From positions 1 to 64,000 of the forward strand of contig CAZMSO010000009.1 of the NCBI GenBank assembly GCA_964568975.1: 64,000 nucleotides of DNA. The letters are read 5' to 3'. This DNA comes from CAZADA01 sp964568975. GTDB taxonomy: Bacteria; Pseudomonadota; Alphaproteobacteria; Caulobacterales; Maricaulaceae. Positions within the stretch are counted from its first letter, which is position 1. The number at the start of each line of letters is the position of its first letter. Made by a program: the position numbers and the translations under genes. Positions 46,503 to 54,480 of the stretch are shown piece after piece. The notes below the pieces were generated by a model that worked only from the letters and a program-made list of their open reading frames with translations, did no database searches and had not been told where the DNA came from.

Positions 46503-46617
46503 CTAAGCTCGCAGGAGAGACTCGCATGGTTCAAAGACCCCGCGCGCCGCTCGCGATGACATCACCGCGCGTCGGGTCGATTGGACGCCGCTTTCGCCGG
46601 CCACAGGAGCCTTTATT

Positions 46618-47268
46618 ATGAAGTTCTTTGTCGACACCGCCGACGTTGCGGAGATCCGCGAGCTGTCTGAAGCGGGCTTTCTCGATGGCGTTACGACCAA
46701 CCCCTCGCTCATTAAGAAGAGCGGGCGGCCGTTTGCGGACGTGATCGGAGACATTTGCGCGATTGTTGACGGCGATGTCAGCGCCGAAGTCGTCGCGCTG
46801 GAGGCCGAGGCCATGATCGCCCAGGGGCGCACTTTGGCGAAAATCGCCGACAATGTGGTGGTGAAGCTGCCTTTGACCCTCGACGGCTTGAAGGCGTGCC
46901 GGACGCTGGCGCGCGAGGGCGTGCGCACTAATGTCACGCTCTGCTTTTCGGCCAATCAAGGGCTTCTCGCGGCCAAAGCCGGCGCGACTTACATTTCGCC
47001 TTTTATTGGTCGACTCGACGATATCCATGTTGAAGGCATGGAGCTGATCCGCGAGCTGCGCGCGATTTACGACACCTATGGCTTCAAGACGGAAGTGCTC
47101 GCAGCCTCCATCCGCTCGCCCTTGCATGTGAAGGAGTGCGCTTTGGCCGGCGCGGACGTGGCGACAGTTCCGCCGGCGGTGCTGAAGGGCTTGTTGAACC
47201 ATCCGCTGACGGACAAAGGTCTCGCCGCCTTCATGGCCGACGCCGAAGCCGCGGCTATCACCGTCTGA
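46618..47268 (+). CDS. fsa: Fructose-6-phosphate aldolase/transaldolase-like protein
   Basis: Transaldolase of the small (FSA/TalC) subfamily, 216 residues. It begins MKFFVDTADVAEIRELSEAG, has DGVTTNPSLI, the Schiff-base lysine Lys83 in VVVKLPLT and SPFIGRLDDI. Sequence alone does not separate true transaldolase from fructose-6-phosphate aldolase. AGGAG precedes the ATG. A strong hairpin follows its stop. Confidence 0.93.
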   Translation: MKFFVDTADVAEIRELSEAGFLDGVTTNPSLIKKSGRPFADVIGDICAIVDGDVSAEVVALEAEAMIAQGRTLAKIADNVVVKLPLTLDGLKACRTLAREGVRTNVTLCFSANQGLLAAKAGATYISPFIGRLDDIHVEGMELIRELRAIYDTYGFKTEVLAASIRSPLHVKECALAGADVATVPPAVLKGLLNHPLTDKGLAAFMADAEAAAITV

Positions 47269-47275
47269 CGTCGTG

Positions 47276-47322
47276 TCCGGCGACGGATGTCGGGGAGGGC
47301 TCCTCCGACATCGCGCGCCGGA
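47276..47322. terminator. Strong hairpin between convergent fsa and methyltransferase genes
   Basis: Arms TCCGGCG and CGCCGGA (7 bp) enclose GATGTCGG and CCGACATC (8 bp) and a top AGG-GCT-CCT, separated by small internal loops. It begins 8 bp after the fsa stop, in the gap between convergent genes. No T-tract follows in either direction, so it may be a bidirectional block or an RNA 3'-end stabiliser rather than a classical terminator. Confidence 0.6.
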
Positions 47323-47366
47323 CCACAGAACGGGCGCGGCGGCGGCGCTGGCGCGGGGCGCGTCCC

Positions 47367-47990
47367 TTAACGCCGTGCGCGCGGAAAGATGCGTGACGCG
47401 CGACGGCGTGTGTAGACGACATTGACGGAGCCCGAGGATCGGTCGTCATACAGCATCAGCGTCAAGCCAAGCTCACGGCACAGAGCTGGATAGTCATGCA
47501 AAAAACAGTGGGCCTGCGGGTCGAACGCATCCCCTCTCTTCGGCCATTGCGTGTTGATTGAGCAGCGCACCGCCACCCGATCGCACACCCGCGCCGCTTC
47601 CGTCATGGCGTGGGCGATCGTGTCGAATGGGATATGCTGAAACACAAGAGCCGTCACTCCAAGATCAAAGGTTGCGTCCGCAAACGGATACCTCTGGTCC
47701 GCGCGCTCAACATAAGCGGCCTGGACGGCGACGCCCGCCGCGTCGGCCGCCGCGCGCGCTCGCGAGGCGTAATTCTTAGACACGTCCAGTGTCGTGATAG
47801 CGCCGTGAGACGTGTATAAAGGAAACAATCGGCCGACGCCCGGCCCGATTTCAAGAATACTCGACGCCGCCCGGATCAGTGGGTAGAAAAAGTTTTGATC
47901 CGCGCCGGTTATGGGGGCGTCGGCTTGGGTGTTTGGATGGCGCCGCTTGTTCCAATACACCTCAGGCTGATAGCGGGGGGCGTCAGTCAT
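47367..47990 (-). CDS. Class I SAM-dependent methyltransferase
   Basis: A 207-residue methyltransferase with motif I ILEIGPGVGRLFPLY, acidic loop LDVSKNYASRA, and LGVTALVFQHIPFDTIAHAM. It lies downstream of a polysaccharide ABC exporter on the same strand (108 bp), so sugar O-methylation of the exported polymer is a reasonable guess. The ATG at 47990 has AAGGA ten bases upstream. Substrate unproven. Confidence 0.82.
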   Translation of the reverse strand: MTDAPRYQPEVYWNKRRHPNTQADAPITGADQNFFYPLIRAASSILEIGPGVGRLFPLYTSHGAITTLDVSKNYASRARAAADAAGVAVQAAYVERADQRYPFADATFDLGVTALVFQHIPFDTIAHAMTEAARVCDRVAVRCSINTQWPKRGDAFDPQAHCFLHDYPALCRELGLTLMLYDDRSSGSVNVVYTRRRASRIFPRARR

Positions 47991-48098
47991 TGAGCGTCCG
48001 TCCTTGAGCCTGCCCCCGATCGCTGGATCTCCGCGTCGCGGCGCGCTCCAGCCCCTCACGGCGGCGGTCATCCGCCGCCGCTCCACGCCAAACGCGCC

Positions 48099-48947
48099 TC
48101 ACCCCGATGACGCCCCGACCGGACGCAACGCCGCCGTTGGCGCGCCGATCGAAGCCCCTGCGCGGCGCATCTCCAGCTCACGGGCGTAATCGCGCGCGTC
48201 AATGCGCCCCTCCCGATAAGGGACGACCAGGTCCGATGGACCAAACGCCTTCAGCTGTCCGCGGTCCACCCACGCCGCAGAGTCACAGGTCTCGTGCACC
48301 AGTCGATGATTGTGTGACGCCAAAACCAGGATCGCGGCTTGATTCACAAGGTCGTCCATCCGCGCCCGGGCCTTCGCTTTAAAGTCCTGATCGCCCGCGC
48401 CCAGCCACTCATCCATCAACAGAATGTCAGGCGTGAACGCCGTGGCGCAAGCGAACTTCAAACGCATCGCCATGCCGTTGGAATACGTGCGCACCGGCAT
48501 GTCCAAATACTCGCCAAGCTCTGTGAAGGCCGCGATCTCGTCCATCTTCTCGCGCACGTCCGCGATCGATCGCCCCGCGACGAGGCCGGCCAGCTCAATG
48601 TTGCGATACCCGCTCGCTTCCGGGCGCATGCCCAAACCCGCAGCAAACAAGCCCGCCACAGTGCCCGACACTTCAAGCGCGCCCACAAGCGGCTCATAAA
48701 CGCCCGCAATGGTGCGCAGCAGCGTGGACTTCCCCGAGCCATTGCGCCCGATCACGCCCACACGCTCGCCCGCGGCGATGGACAGCGAGATGTCAGACAA
48801 CGCAACGACGCTGCGGCCTCGTTGGGCGTCATCGCGGATGAGCGCGCCAGCCCCCTGCACGCGCGCGCCCGCCAATTTGGGTTTCGCGCCGCGGCCGAGC
48901 ATCGGAAACGTAATGGTCACATGGGACAGGCGGATGTGCGGCATCAT
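48099..48947 (-). CDS. ABC transporter ATPase for surface polysaccharide export
   Basis: ATP-binding subunit of an ABC-2 type polysaccharide exporter (KpsT/Wzt/TagH group), 282 residues. Walker A GRNGSGKST, signature YSNGMAMRL in place of LSGGQ (typical of this group), Walker B ILLMDEWLGAGD. It lacks the long C-terminal carbohydrate-binding domain of O-antigen Wzt, favouring a capsule or terminal-modification-independent type. It overlaps the permease stop as TGATG. Confidence 0.92.
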   Translation of the reverse strand: MMPHIRLSHVTITFPMLGRGAKPKLAGARVQGAGALIRDDAQRGRSVVALSDISLSIAAGERVGVIGRNGSGKSTLLRTIAGVYEPLVGALEVSGTVAGLFAAGLGMRPEASGYRNIELAGLVAGRSIADVREKMDEIAAFTELGEYLDMPVRTYSNGMAMRLKFACATAFTPDILLMDEWLGAGDQDFKAKARARMDDLVNQAAILVLASHNHRLVHETCDSAAWVDRGQLKAFGPSDLVVPYREGRIDARDYARELEMRRAGASIGAPTAALRPVGASSG

Positions 48948-49765
48948 CACAACCAATACACAATGCGCCGACGGACGTGGGCGAACACAAAAACGCCCAT
49001 GAGCAAACCGCACGCCGTGATCGCGCCCACCACCGCGAGGCTCGCCGGCGCGAGCGCCCCGTCAATCAGCGGCGCGCGAAACGCGATGACAAAATGCGCG
49101 AGCGGATTGTAGCGCAAATACGACCACAGCGCGCCCATGCGTTCCGGCTCCCACACAATCGGCGTCAAAAAGAACAGCACCCGCATCACCGTCTGCACCA
49201 AATGCGGGATGTCGCGCTGGCGCGTCGCGAGCGCCCCCAACATCAAGTTGAGCCAGAAGGCGTTGACGAGGATCAGAGCGAACACAAAGACCGACCACCC
49301 AGCCGCCGGGCCAATATCGACGCCGGCTATGATCAGAACCACCACCACCACAAGCGCGTTGCACACTGATAAAATCACACTGCGAAAAACACTTTGCAGT
49401 ACAAAAACTGAAAACGGCAGCCGCCCAGCCTTAATCCACGTCTCCGACATAATAAAAACATACGGCGCATCGACAATGGCCGAATTTAAAAACACCCACA
49501 CAAAAAACCCGACTGTAACATACGCCATGAAATAGCCCGGATCGGACTCGCTCAACTGGCCGAAAATCAGGAACTTCACCAGAATAAAGACGCCGAACGA
49601 AATCGTCGTCCACAGCAGCCCCACATAGGACCGGCGAAACCGCTGTCGCAGGTCCTCCCACGCTAACGCGCTCCACAACCGCCACATGGCCAAGCCGCGC
49701 GCGGCGTCGTCAAAGGCCGCCGAGACTTGGGAGTCCGTCGAGCGAAACACAGTCGACTGAGCCAT
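48947..49765 (-). CDS. ABC-2 type permease for surface polysaccharide export
   Basis: Membrane partner of the adjacent ATPase, 272 residues with six hydrophobic segments. The LAWEDLRQRFRRSYVGLLWTTI and IVWEPERMGALWSYLRYNPLAHFV stretches are characteristic of KpsM/Wzm-like permeases. ATG 49765 is preferred; GTG 49780 is possible. The middle of the gene (49380-49560) is clearly AT-richer than the window average, a sign of horizontal transfer. Confidence 0.92.
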   Translation of the reverse strand: MAQSTVFRSTDSQVSAAFDDAARGLAMWRLWSALAWEDLRQRFRRSYVGLLWTTISFGVFILVKFLIFGQLSESDPGYFMAYVTVGFFVWVFLNSAIVDAPYVFIMSETWIKAGRLPFSVFVLQSVFRSVILSVCNALVVVVVLIIAGVDIGPAAGWSVFVFALILVNAFWLNLMLGALATRQRDIPHLVQTVMRVLFFLTPIVWEPERMGALWSYLRYNPLAHFVIAFRAPLIDGALAPASLAVVGAITACGLLMGVFVFAHVRRRIVYWL

Positions 49766-50171
49766 TGGGGGGTCCACCACGCCGGATCACATCACCTTGG
49801 GCCGTCACCGCCTCAGCCAGCCCCGCCCCAGCCAGCCTCGCCAAGGCCTTGACACGCGCGCCTGACGGCCGCGCCGCGGCCAAAGCCCGCAGCGTTGCAA
49901 AGCATGCACGTTAGGGCGCTCAGCGCGCCGGCGAAAGCCCGGCGGCGCCGGCGGGCGTGCCGCTCATGGCCGCTGCGGGGATCGTCGGCCTGTACGTGTG
50001 TGTTCTCCCTTGCGGTCAAGGCTGTTATGGCTGTCAGGGCAGAGACGCTCGTGCGGATCGATGGGGGCGATCTTGCGCGGATGCGGCGAGCGTGTGCTAT
50101 GCGGGGACTGCGGTTGGCGAGCCGCGGCGGCGTGCGTGTAAGGGCCGGGCCCGCAACCGTAAGGAGTGACC
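49766..50171. other. Divergent intergenic region, 406 bp, no supported gene
   Basis: Region between the permease and the glycosyltransferase unit. It should contain promoters for both sides. Short reading frames exist, one of them cysteine-rich, but none has a convincing start or family features. Confidence 0.5.
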
Positions 50172-50303
50172 ATGGTGCGACGCCTCTGCGGCTCTCGTGC
50201 GCCTCGGCGGCTTGTGGGGCCCATCGGCGTTAACGCACCCCCCGCGCGAGGCGGTGGGCGTCGCGACGCGCGGGCCTGCGCCTTCATGGCCGCGGCCGCA
50301 TGA
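50172..50303 (+). CDS. Candidate 43-residue leader ORF coupled to the glycosyltransferase
   Basis: A short Arg-rich frame of 43 residues (begins MVRRLCGSRAPRRLVG) with an excellent AAGGAG site upstream of its ATG and a stop that overlaps the glycosyltransferase start as ATGA. The start signal and overlap argue for translation; the composition is not that of a recognisable protein, so it may serve only as a translational leader. Confidence 0.35.
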   Translation: MVRRLCGSRAPRRLVGPIGVNAPPARGGGRRDARACAFMAAAA

Positions 50304-51583
50304 TCAAAGCGCCCCCGTCTCTGCGCGGCCGCATCGCGTCGCCCACGAAAGAGGTGTACCGGACGGTCGCGGCGCGGGTGTTGAAGACGGTGCGTCCGAA
50401 GCCGCTCCCCGGCCCTTTGGTGGCGTCCATTATTGAAGACGAACCGCTGGGAATCAGCGTGGCCGGCCACCTCACTGTCGACGGCCTGCGCGGGGCGGGA
50501 CTGATGCCGTTGACCCACGGCTTGCGGCCAGTTTTCACCACCACACGGTGGCTGCAAGGGCGTTTCCCGTCCCATGACGGCGAAGGGGGCGTGTGGTTCA
50601 CCCACTGCAACGCGCCGGAGGCGTTGGTGGCGTTGATGAAGATTCCGCCCTCAGCGTGGTGGCGGAAGTATCGGATCGGCTATTGGTCGTATGAATTGTC
50701 GGCTGCACCGCAATCGTGGAAACGGATCGCGCAAGTCTTTCACGAGATTTGGGTGCCGAGCGATTTTGTCGCGCAATCCTTGGCGGGGGCTAACACGCGG
50801 ATCCGTGTGGTCGGCCACAATGTTCACGACACGTTTGGTCCCGCCTCGGCCACGCCCTGTGTGAGGTCGGATGCAGATTTTGTGGTCGTGTGCGCTGCGG
50901 ACGCGCGCTCGAGCTTGTTTCGCAAAAACATAGAGGGCGCGATCGCGCTCTTTCGCAAAGCGTTTCCCGAACCCTCAGCGCGACGGCGACTGATCGTGAA
51001 ACTCCACCACACGGAGTTCTCACCCCACGCTATGGCGACGATCCACGCCGCGATGGGCGACCGACCGGACATCCAGCTGATCGACGACCCCATTGATCGG
51101 GCGCAGATGGCTGGCTTAATGGCGCGGTGTGATGTCTTTCTCTCGCCCCACCGGTCGGAGGGGTTTGGGTTGATGATCGCGGAGGCGTTTCGCGCGGGAC
51201 GCGTCGCGCTGGCCACCAACTGGTCCGGAAATGTCGATTTCATGGGCGGCCTCGACCCATTGCTGATTCGGGCGCGGACTGTTCCCGTGCGCGATCCTTA
51301 CGGCGTCTATCCGTCGGGGGCGGACGCGCAGTGGGCGGAGCCGGACTTAGACGACGGCGCTGCGAAGCTTGTGGCGCTGGAGGCGATGAGCGCGGATCAG
51401 CGGCGGGCGCTGAGCGTGCGCGCATGCGCGCGCTTGGACGCCATCGCCTCCTCATGGTCGCCGGCGCACTTGTTGGCGTCGCCGTTCGCCCGTTATGTGA
51501 CGCCGCGGCCGTCGCGCGTGCGTCACGCCGCCCCGCGTCGATACGCCCGCGTCGCTGAGCCTGAGGGCACCGAAGTGATGTGA
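50300..51583 (+). CDS. Glycosyltransferase, GT4-like (group 1)
   Basis: A 427-residue sugar transferase with C-terminal GT-B nucleotide-sugar site: SPHRSEGFGLMIAEAFRAGR carries the EX7E motif, followed by ATNWSGNVDFM. The N-terminal half (FTHCNAPEALVALM, GYWSYELSAAP, IWVPSDFVAQSL) resembles group 1 transferases. It is divergent from the ABC exporter, so a role in synthesis of the exported polymer is inferred. Start ATG overlaps the short ORF. Confidence 0.85.
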   Translation: MIKAPPSLRGRIASPTKEVYRTVAARVLKTVRPKPLPGPLVASIIEDEPLGISVAGHLTVDGLRGAGLMPLTHGLRPVFTTTRWLQGRFPSHDGEGGVWFTHCNAPEALVALMKIPPSAWWRKYRIGYWSYELSAAPQSWKRIAQVFHEIWVPSDFVAQSLAGANTRIRVVGHNVHDTFGPASATPCVRSDADFVVVCAADARSSLFRKNIEGAIALFRKAFPEPSARRRLIVKLHHTEFSPHAMATIHAAMGDRPDIQLIDDPIDRAQMAGLMARCDVFLSPHRSEGFGLMIAEAFRAGRVALATNWSGNVDFMGGLDPLLIRARTVPVRDPYGVYPSGADAQWAEPDLDDGAAKLVALEAMSADQRRALSVRACARLDAIASSWSPAHLLASPFARYVTPRPSRVRHAAPRRYARVAEPEGTEVM

Positions 51584-51769
51584 GCCGCGCTGCGGTGAGG
51601 CGTCGCCGCCGCCGCGGCCACCCGGCGAGGGCGGCGACGTCTCGCGCTCGCGCGCGCTCGGCGGGCGACGGGCCCGCTGCGGCCGCAGACGGTGCGCAAG
51701 CGTGTGCGCAACGCCGTTGCGCCCGCGCGCCGCTGTGGGCGTTGGCCTCACGAGCCGCGCCAGGGACGC

Positions 51770-51803
51770 TTGGCGTCTTAAGGTGGTTGGCGTCTTAGGG
51801 TGG
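51770..51803. repeat. Two 17-bp tandem repeats
   Basis: TTGGCGTCTTAAGGTGG followed directly by TTGGCGTCTTAGGGTGG (one mismatch), 37 bp before the 14-bp repeat array. Confidence 0.7.
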
Positions 51804-51840
51804 TTGGATGGCGACCCGCGGACGCAGGCTTAGGCCCCAG

Positions 51841-51896
51841 CCCCAGTGCTCAGGCCCCAGTGCTCAGGCCCCAGTGCTCAGGCCCCAGTGCTCAGG
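51841..51896. repeat. Four perfect 14-bp tandem repeats next to the I78 gene stop
   Basis: CCCCAGTGCTCAGG is repeated four times without change and ends one base before the stop codon of the I78-family gene. No spacers, so not a CRISPR. Copy number may vary between strains. Confidence 0.85.
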
Positions 51897-51897
51897 C

Positions 51898-52311
51898 TCA
51901 GCCGCACTCAACGCTGGCGATGCGCCCATCCGGGCCCAAGCGCAGGTTAAGGCGGTTGTACATGTATTCCTGAGTGACCAAACAGCCGTGGCAAATCACG
52001 CGATAGGGTTCCGGCAACAAACGCTGGTCCACCGCGCTCAAGGGCTGGCCCACCAGCCCCGCCCATTCATCGGCGTTGCAGGTCTTCGCCGCGCGCTCGG
52101 ACTCCGACGGCGTCGGCTCGCTTTTCTCCACATCGCCGAAACTGCGGTCGACAACGCGCAAGCTCGGCTGGGCGAGCACCCGGTCGAGGGGCGCGTCCGT
52201 CGGCGCTTCCTCAAGCAGGCGCCGGGCGCGGCCGCCATCGTCTATGTCGCGCGAGAGCGCCGCACACGCCGCCACCGCGCCCGCGGCCACGGCGATCACC
52301 AGAGTTTTCAT
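51898..52311 (-). CDS. I78-family peptidase inhibitor-like lipoprotein
   Basis: A 137-residue lipoprotein (lipobox AVAAC, Cys16) whose C-terminal 60 residues match the I78 inhibitor pattern: CNADEWAGLVGQPLS, PYRVICHGCLVTQEYM, NRLNLRLGPDGRIASVECG, with the two outer cysteines likely disulfide-bonded. Family members inhibit serine peptidases or have unknown roles. Its ATG overlaps the holC stop (ATGA), so it belongs to the pepA-holC unit. Confidence 0.8.
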   Translation of the reverse strand: MKTLVIAVAAGAVAACAALSRDIDDGGRARRLLEEAPTDAPLDRVLAQPSLRVVDRSFGDVEKSEPTPSESERAAKTCNADEWAGLVGQPLSAVDQRLLPEPYRVICHGCLVTQEYMYNRLNLRLGPDGRIASVECG

Positions 52312-52778
52312 TGCTTCCGCCATCGACCGTCGGGCCCTCTTCGCCAGTAAGACACGTCGGCCCCGGCTTGCGATAACGCGCGCCAGCGATGTCGCGCCCA
52401 CCCCCGCATCTCATCATCGTTGTCTTCGAACAAAATGACGACGCGTTCAACGTTTTCTTCCGTCAGCTCTCGCGGCGCATCAGGCTCACGCGCCGCCGCG
52501 CCGCCGACCATGAACAGCGCCTGGGCGCCATTGGGCCGCGCCCCGTCTAAAGACAACACCACGGGTTGGCGCGCCGCGTGGGGCTGATCGCTGCGCCCGT
52601 GCGGCAAGAAGGCCGCATCGCGATACGTCCACAGCGCATCATCCAACTGCGCCAGCTGCGCGGCGTCGCGACACTGCACCGCAGCTCGCCAGCCCCGCGC
52701 CAACGTTTTCTCCAAAAGCGTCGGCAGAACATCGCCCGCCGCGTCGTCGACCAAGTGGTAAAACCAGTGTTCAGCCAC
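52308..52778 (-). CDS. holC: DNA polymerase III chi subunit HolC
   Basis: Clamp-loader accessory subunit that contacts SSB. The 156-residue reading from GTG 52778 begins VAEHWFYHLVDDAAGDVLP and has LLEKTLARGWRAAVQ, LWTYRDAAFLPHG and VVILFEDNDDEMR, all typical of chi. An ATG at 52799 adds seven residues and overlaps pepA further. Downstream of pepA, as is common in alphaproteobacteria. Confidence 0.92.
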   Translation of the reverse strand: MAEHWFYHLVDDAAGDVLPTLLEKTLARGWRAAVQCRDAAQLAQLDDALWTYRDAAFLPHGRSDQPHAARQPVVLSLDGARPNGAQALFMVGGAAAREPDAPRELTEENVERVVILFEDNDDEMRGWARHRWRALSQAGADVSYWRRGPDGRWRKQ

Positions 52779-54321
52779 CAGCCGCCCCACGCGACGCATC
52801 GCCGCCGGCCGCGCCGGCCTCATGGGCGTCCGCGACAAACCGCTCCAGCATGCGCACGCCCCATCCCGTCGCCCATGTCGGCTCGCGCGGGTCTTCGCTC
52901 TTGGATTTCCACGCCGTCGGCGCAATGTCGAGGTGCGCCCACGGCGCCTCGCGCACAAAGCGTTTGATGAATTGCGCCGCCGTGATCGAGCCGCCTTCGC
53001 GGCCGCCAATGTTTTTCATGTCCGCGACTTTGGACTCGATCATTTTGTCGTAGGCCTCGCCAAGGGGCATGCGCCACACCGGCTCCTCAGCATCGCGGCC
53101 GGCTTGGATCAACGCCTCCGCCAGCGCGTCGTCGCTGGCGAACAAGCCCGCATACTCATGGGCGAGCGCGATGACCATGGCTCCGGTCAGCGTCGCTAAG
53201 TCGATGATCAGCTTCGGTTTAAAGCGGTCTTCAGCGTACCAGACCGCGTCCGCCAAGACGAGGCGGCCTTCCGCGTCGGTGTTGAGAATTTCGATCGTTT
53301 GGCCCGACAAGGACGTCACAATGTCGCCAGGGCGCTGGGCGTCGCCATCGGGCATATTCTCCACAAGGCCGATCACGCCCACGGCGTTGACCTGGGCCTT
53401 GCGCTGCGCGAGCGCGCGTATCAGCCCGACGACCGCCGCAGCGCCGCCCATATCGCCTTTCATCTCCTCCATCCCTGGGCCGGGTTTGAGGGAAACGCCG
53501 CCTGTGTCGAAGGTCACGCCCTTGCCAACAAAAAGAAGCGGGGCCTCGTCGTCCGCTGCGCCGCGCCACTCCATCGTCACCAATTGGGATTCGCGCCGGG
53601 AGCCGCGGCCCACGCCCAAAAGCGCGCCCATGCCGAGCCGCTGCATCTCCGCTTCGCCGAGCACCTCGACAGCGACGCCAAGATCGCTGAGCGCGCGCGC
53701 ACGCCGGGCGAACGCTTCCGGATGCAACACATTCGCGGGTTCCGACACCAAATCGCGCGCGAGGGCGACGCCGTCGGCGACGGCGTCATATCGCGTCCAA
53801 CGCGCCGTCGCCGCTTCAGGATCATCCACCGCGACGTCGAGCGCCGTCAGCGTCGGTTTTTTATCCTCGCCCAACGTCGTGCGGTACACATCAAAGCGAT
53901 AGGCGCCCAACCGCGCCCCAAGCCCGGCGCGCGCGGCGGCCTCAGCCTCCTGCGCGCCGAGACCCAAACCGTCGAGACGCAGATGCGCGCGTGTGACGCC
54001 GCTTGTCAGCCACGCCCGCGCCGCCGCGGCCGCCGCGCGCTCCAACACCGCCGGCGTGAGCGCCTCCTTCTTGCCGAGGCCGAGGAGCATGACCCGCTCC
54101 GGCGTCGTGTCGCCGCCGTCCGCGGCCAAGGCCGCAACCTCCACAGTGCGCCCGACGCCGGCCTTAAAGCGGCGCACGCCCGCCGCCGCCAACAGGCGGT
54201 TTCCCACCTGCGCGTTCAACGCGTCCCCCGCGGGTGTCAGCGTGACGGCGTCGCCATCCGCGAAGGCGGGCAGGATCAGCGCTTGCGCTTCGGACGCGGC
54301 TGCGGTGAAGGTGATGTCCAT
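52771..54321 (-). CDS. pepA: Leucyl (M17) aminopeptidase PepA
   Basis: Cytosolic dinuclear-metal aminopeptidase, 516 residues. The C-terminal catalytic domain shows FVGKGVTFDTGGVSLKPG, MKGDMGGAAAVVGLI and the family signature NTDAEGRLVLADA. ATG 54321 gives MDITFTAAASE; a TTG two codons upstream is less likely. It is divergent from lptF, an arrangement found widely in proteobacteria, and overlaps holC. Confidence 0.96.
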   Translation of the reverse strand: MDITFTAAASEAQALILPAFADGDAVTLTPAGDALNAQVGNRLLAAAGVRRFKAGVGRTVEVAALAADGGDTTPERVMLLGLGKKEALTPAVLERAAAAAARAWLTSGVTRAHLRLDGLGLGAQEAEAAARAGLGARLGAYRFDVYRTTLGEDKKPTLTALDVAVDDPEAATARWTRYDAVADGVALARDLVSEPANVLHPEAFARRARALSDLGVAVEVLGEAEMQRLGMGALLGVGRGSRRESQLVTMEWRGAADDEAPLLFVGKGVTFDTGGVSLKPGPGMEEMKGDMGGAAAVVGLIRALAQRKAQVNAVGVIGLVENMPDGDAQRPGDIVTSLSGQTIEILNTDAEGRLVLADAVWYAEDRFKPKLIIDLATLTGAMVIALAHEYAGLFASDDALAEALIQAGRDAEEPVWRMPLGEAYDKMIESKVADMKNIGGREGGSITAAQFIKRFVREAPWAHLDIAPTAWKSKSEDPREPTWATGWGVRMLERFVADAHEAGAAGGDASRGAAGG

Positions 54322-54480
54322 GAACAAAGCTCCAAGGGCGAAGGGGCGCGGCGCGCCGCTGCGTCCGCAGACGCGCGACGCGGGAATGTGGCTTGCACTA
54401 TGTGAGGCGGTTGCCCAAGGGAGACAACGGCCTTACGCCCTCATGCGCATGCATGAAGCCGCCGGGGAGCCGCGTCGCCC

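Larger units (their letters stand above)
51584..51897. other. Glycosyltransferase-I78 intergenic region (314 bp) with tandem repeats
   Basis: No gene seen. It holds two 17-bp repeats and four 14-bp repeats between convergent genes. Confidence 0.5.

Noticed and set aside
46502..46617. Insertion-sequence remnant at the GH3 truncation
   Set aside because: Only 54 bp lie between the inverted arms, with no transposase fragment or target-site duplication; kept only as a deletion-scar hypothesis.
49957..50169. Cysteine-rich 70-codon frame containing PCGQGCYGCQG
   Set aside because: Begins at a GTG without a ribosome-binding site, degenerates into Arg/Ala-rich sequence, and overlaps the signals of the better-supported 43-residue ORF.
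51841..51896. Possible CRISPR array
   Set aside because: Direct 14-bp repeats with no spacers and no cas genes; simple tandem repeat.
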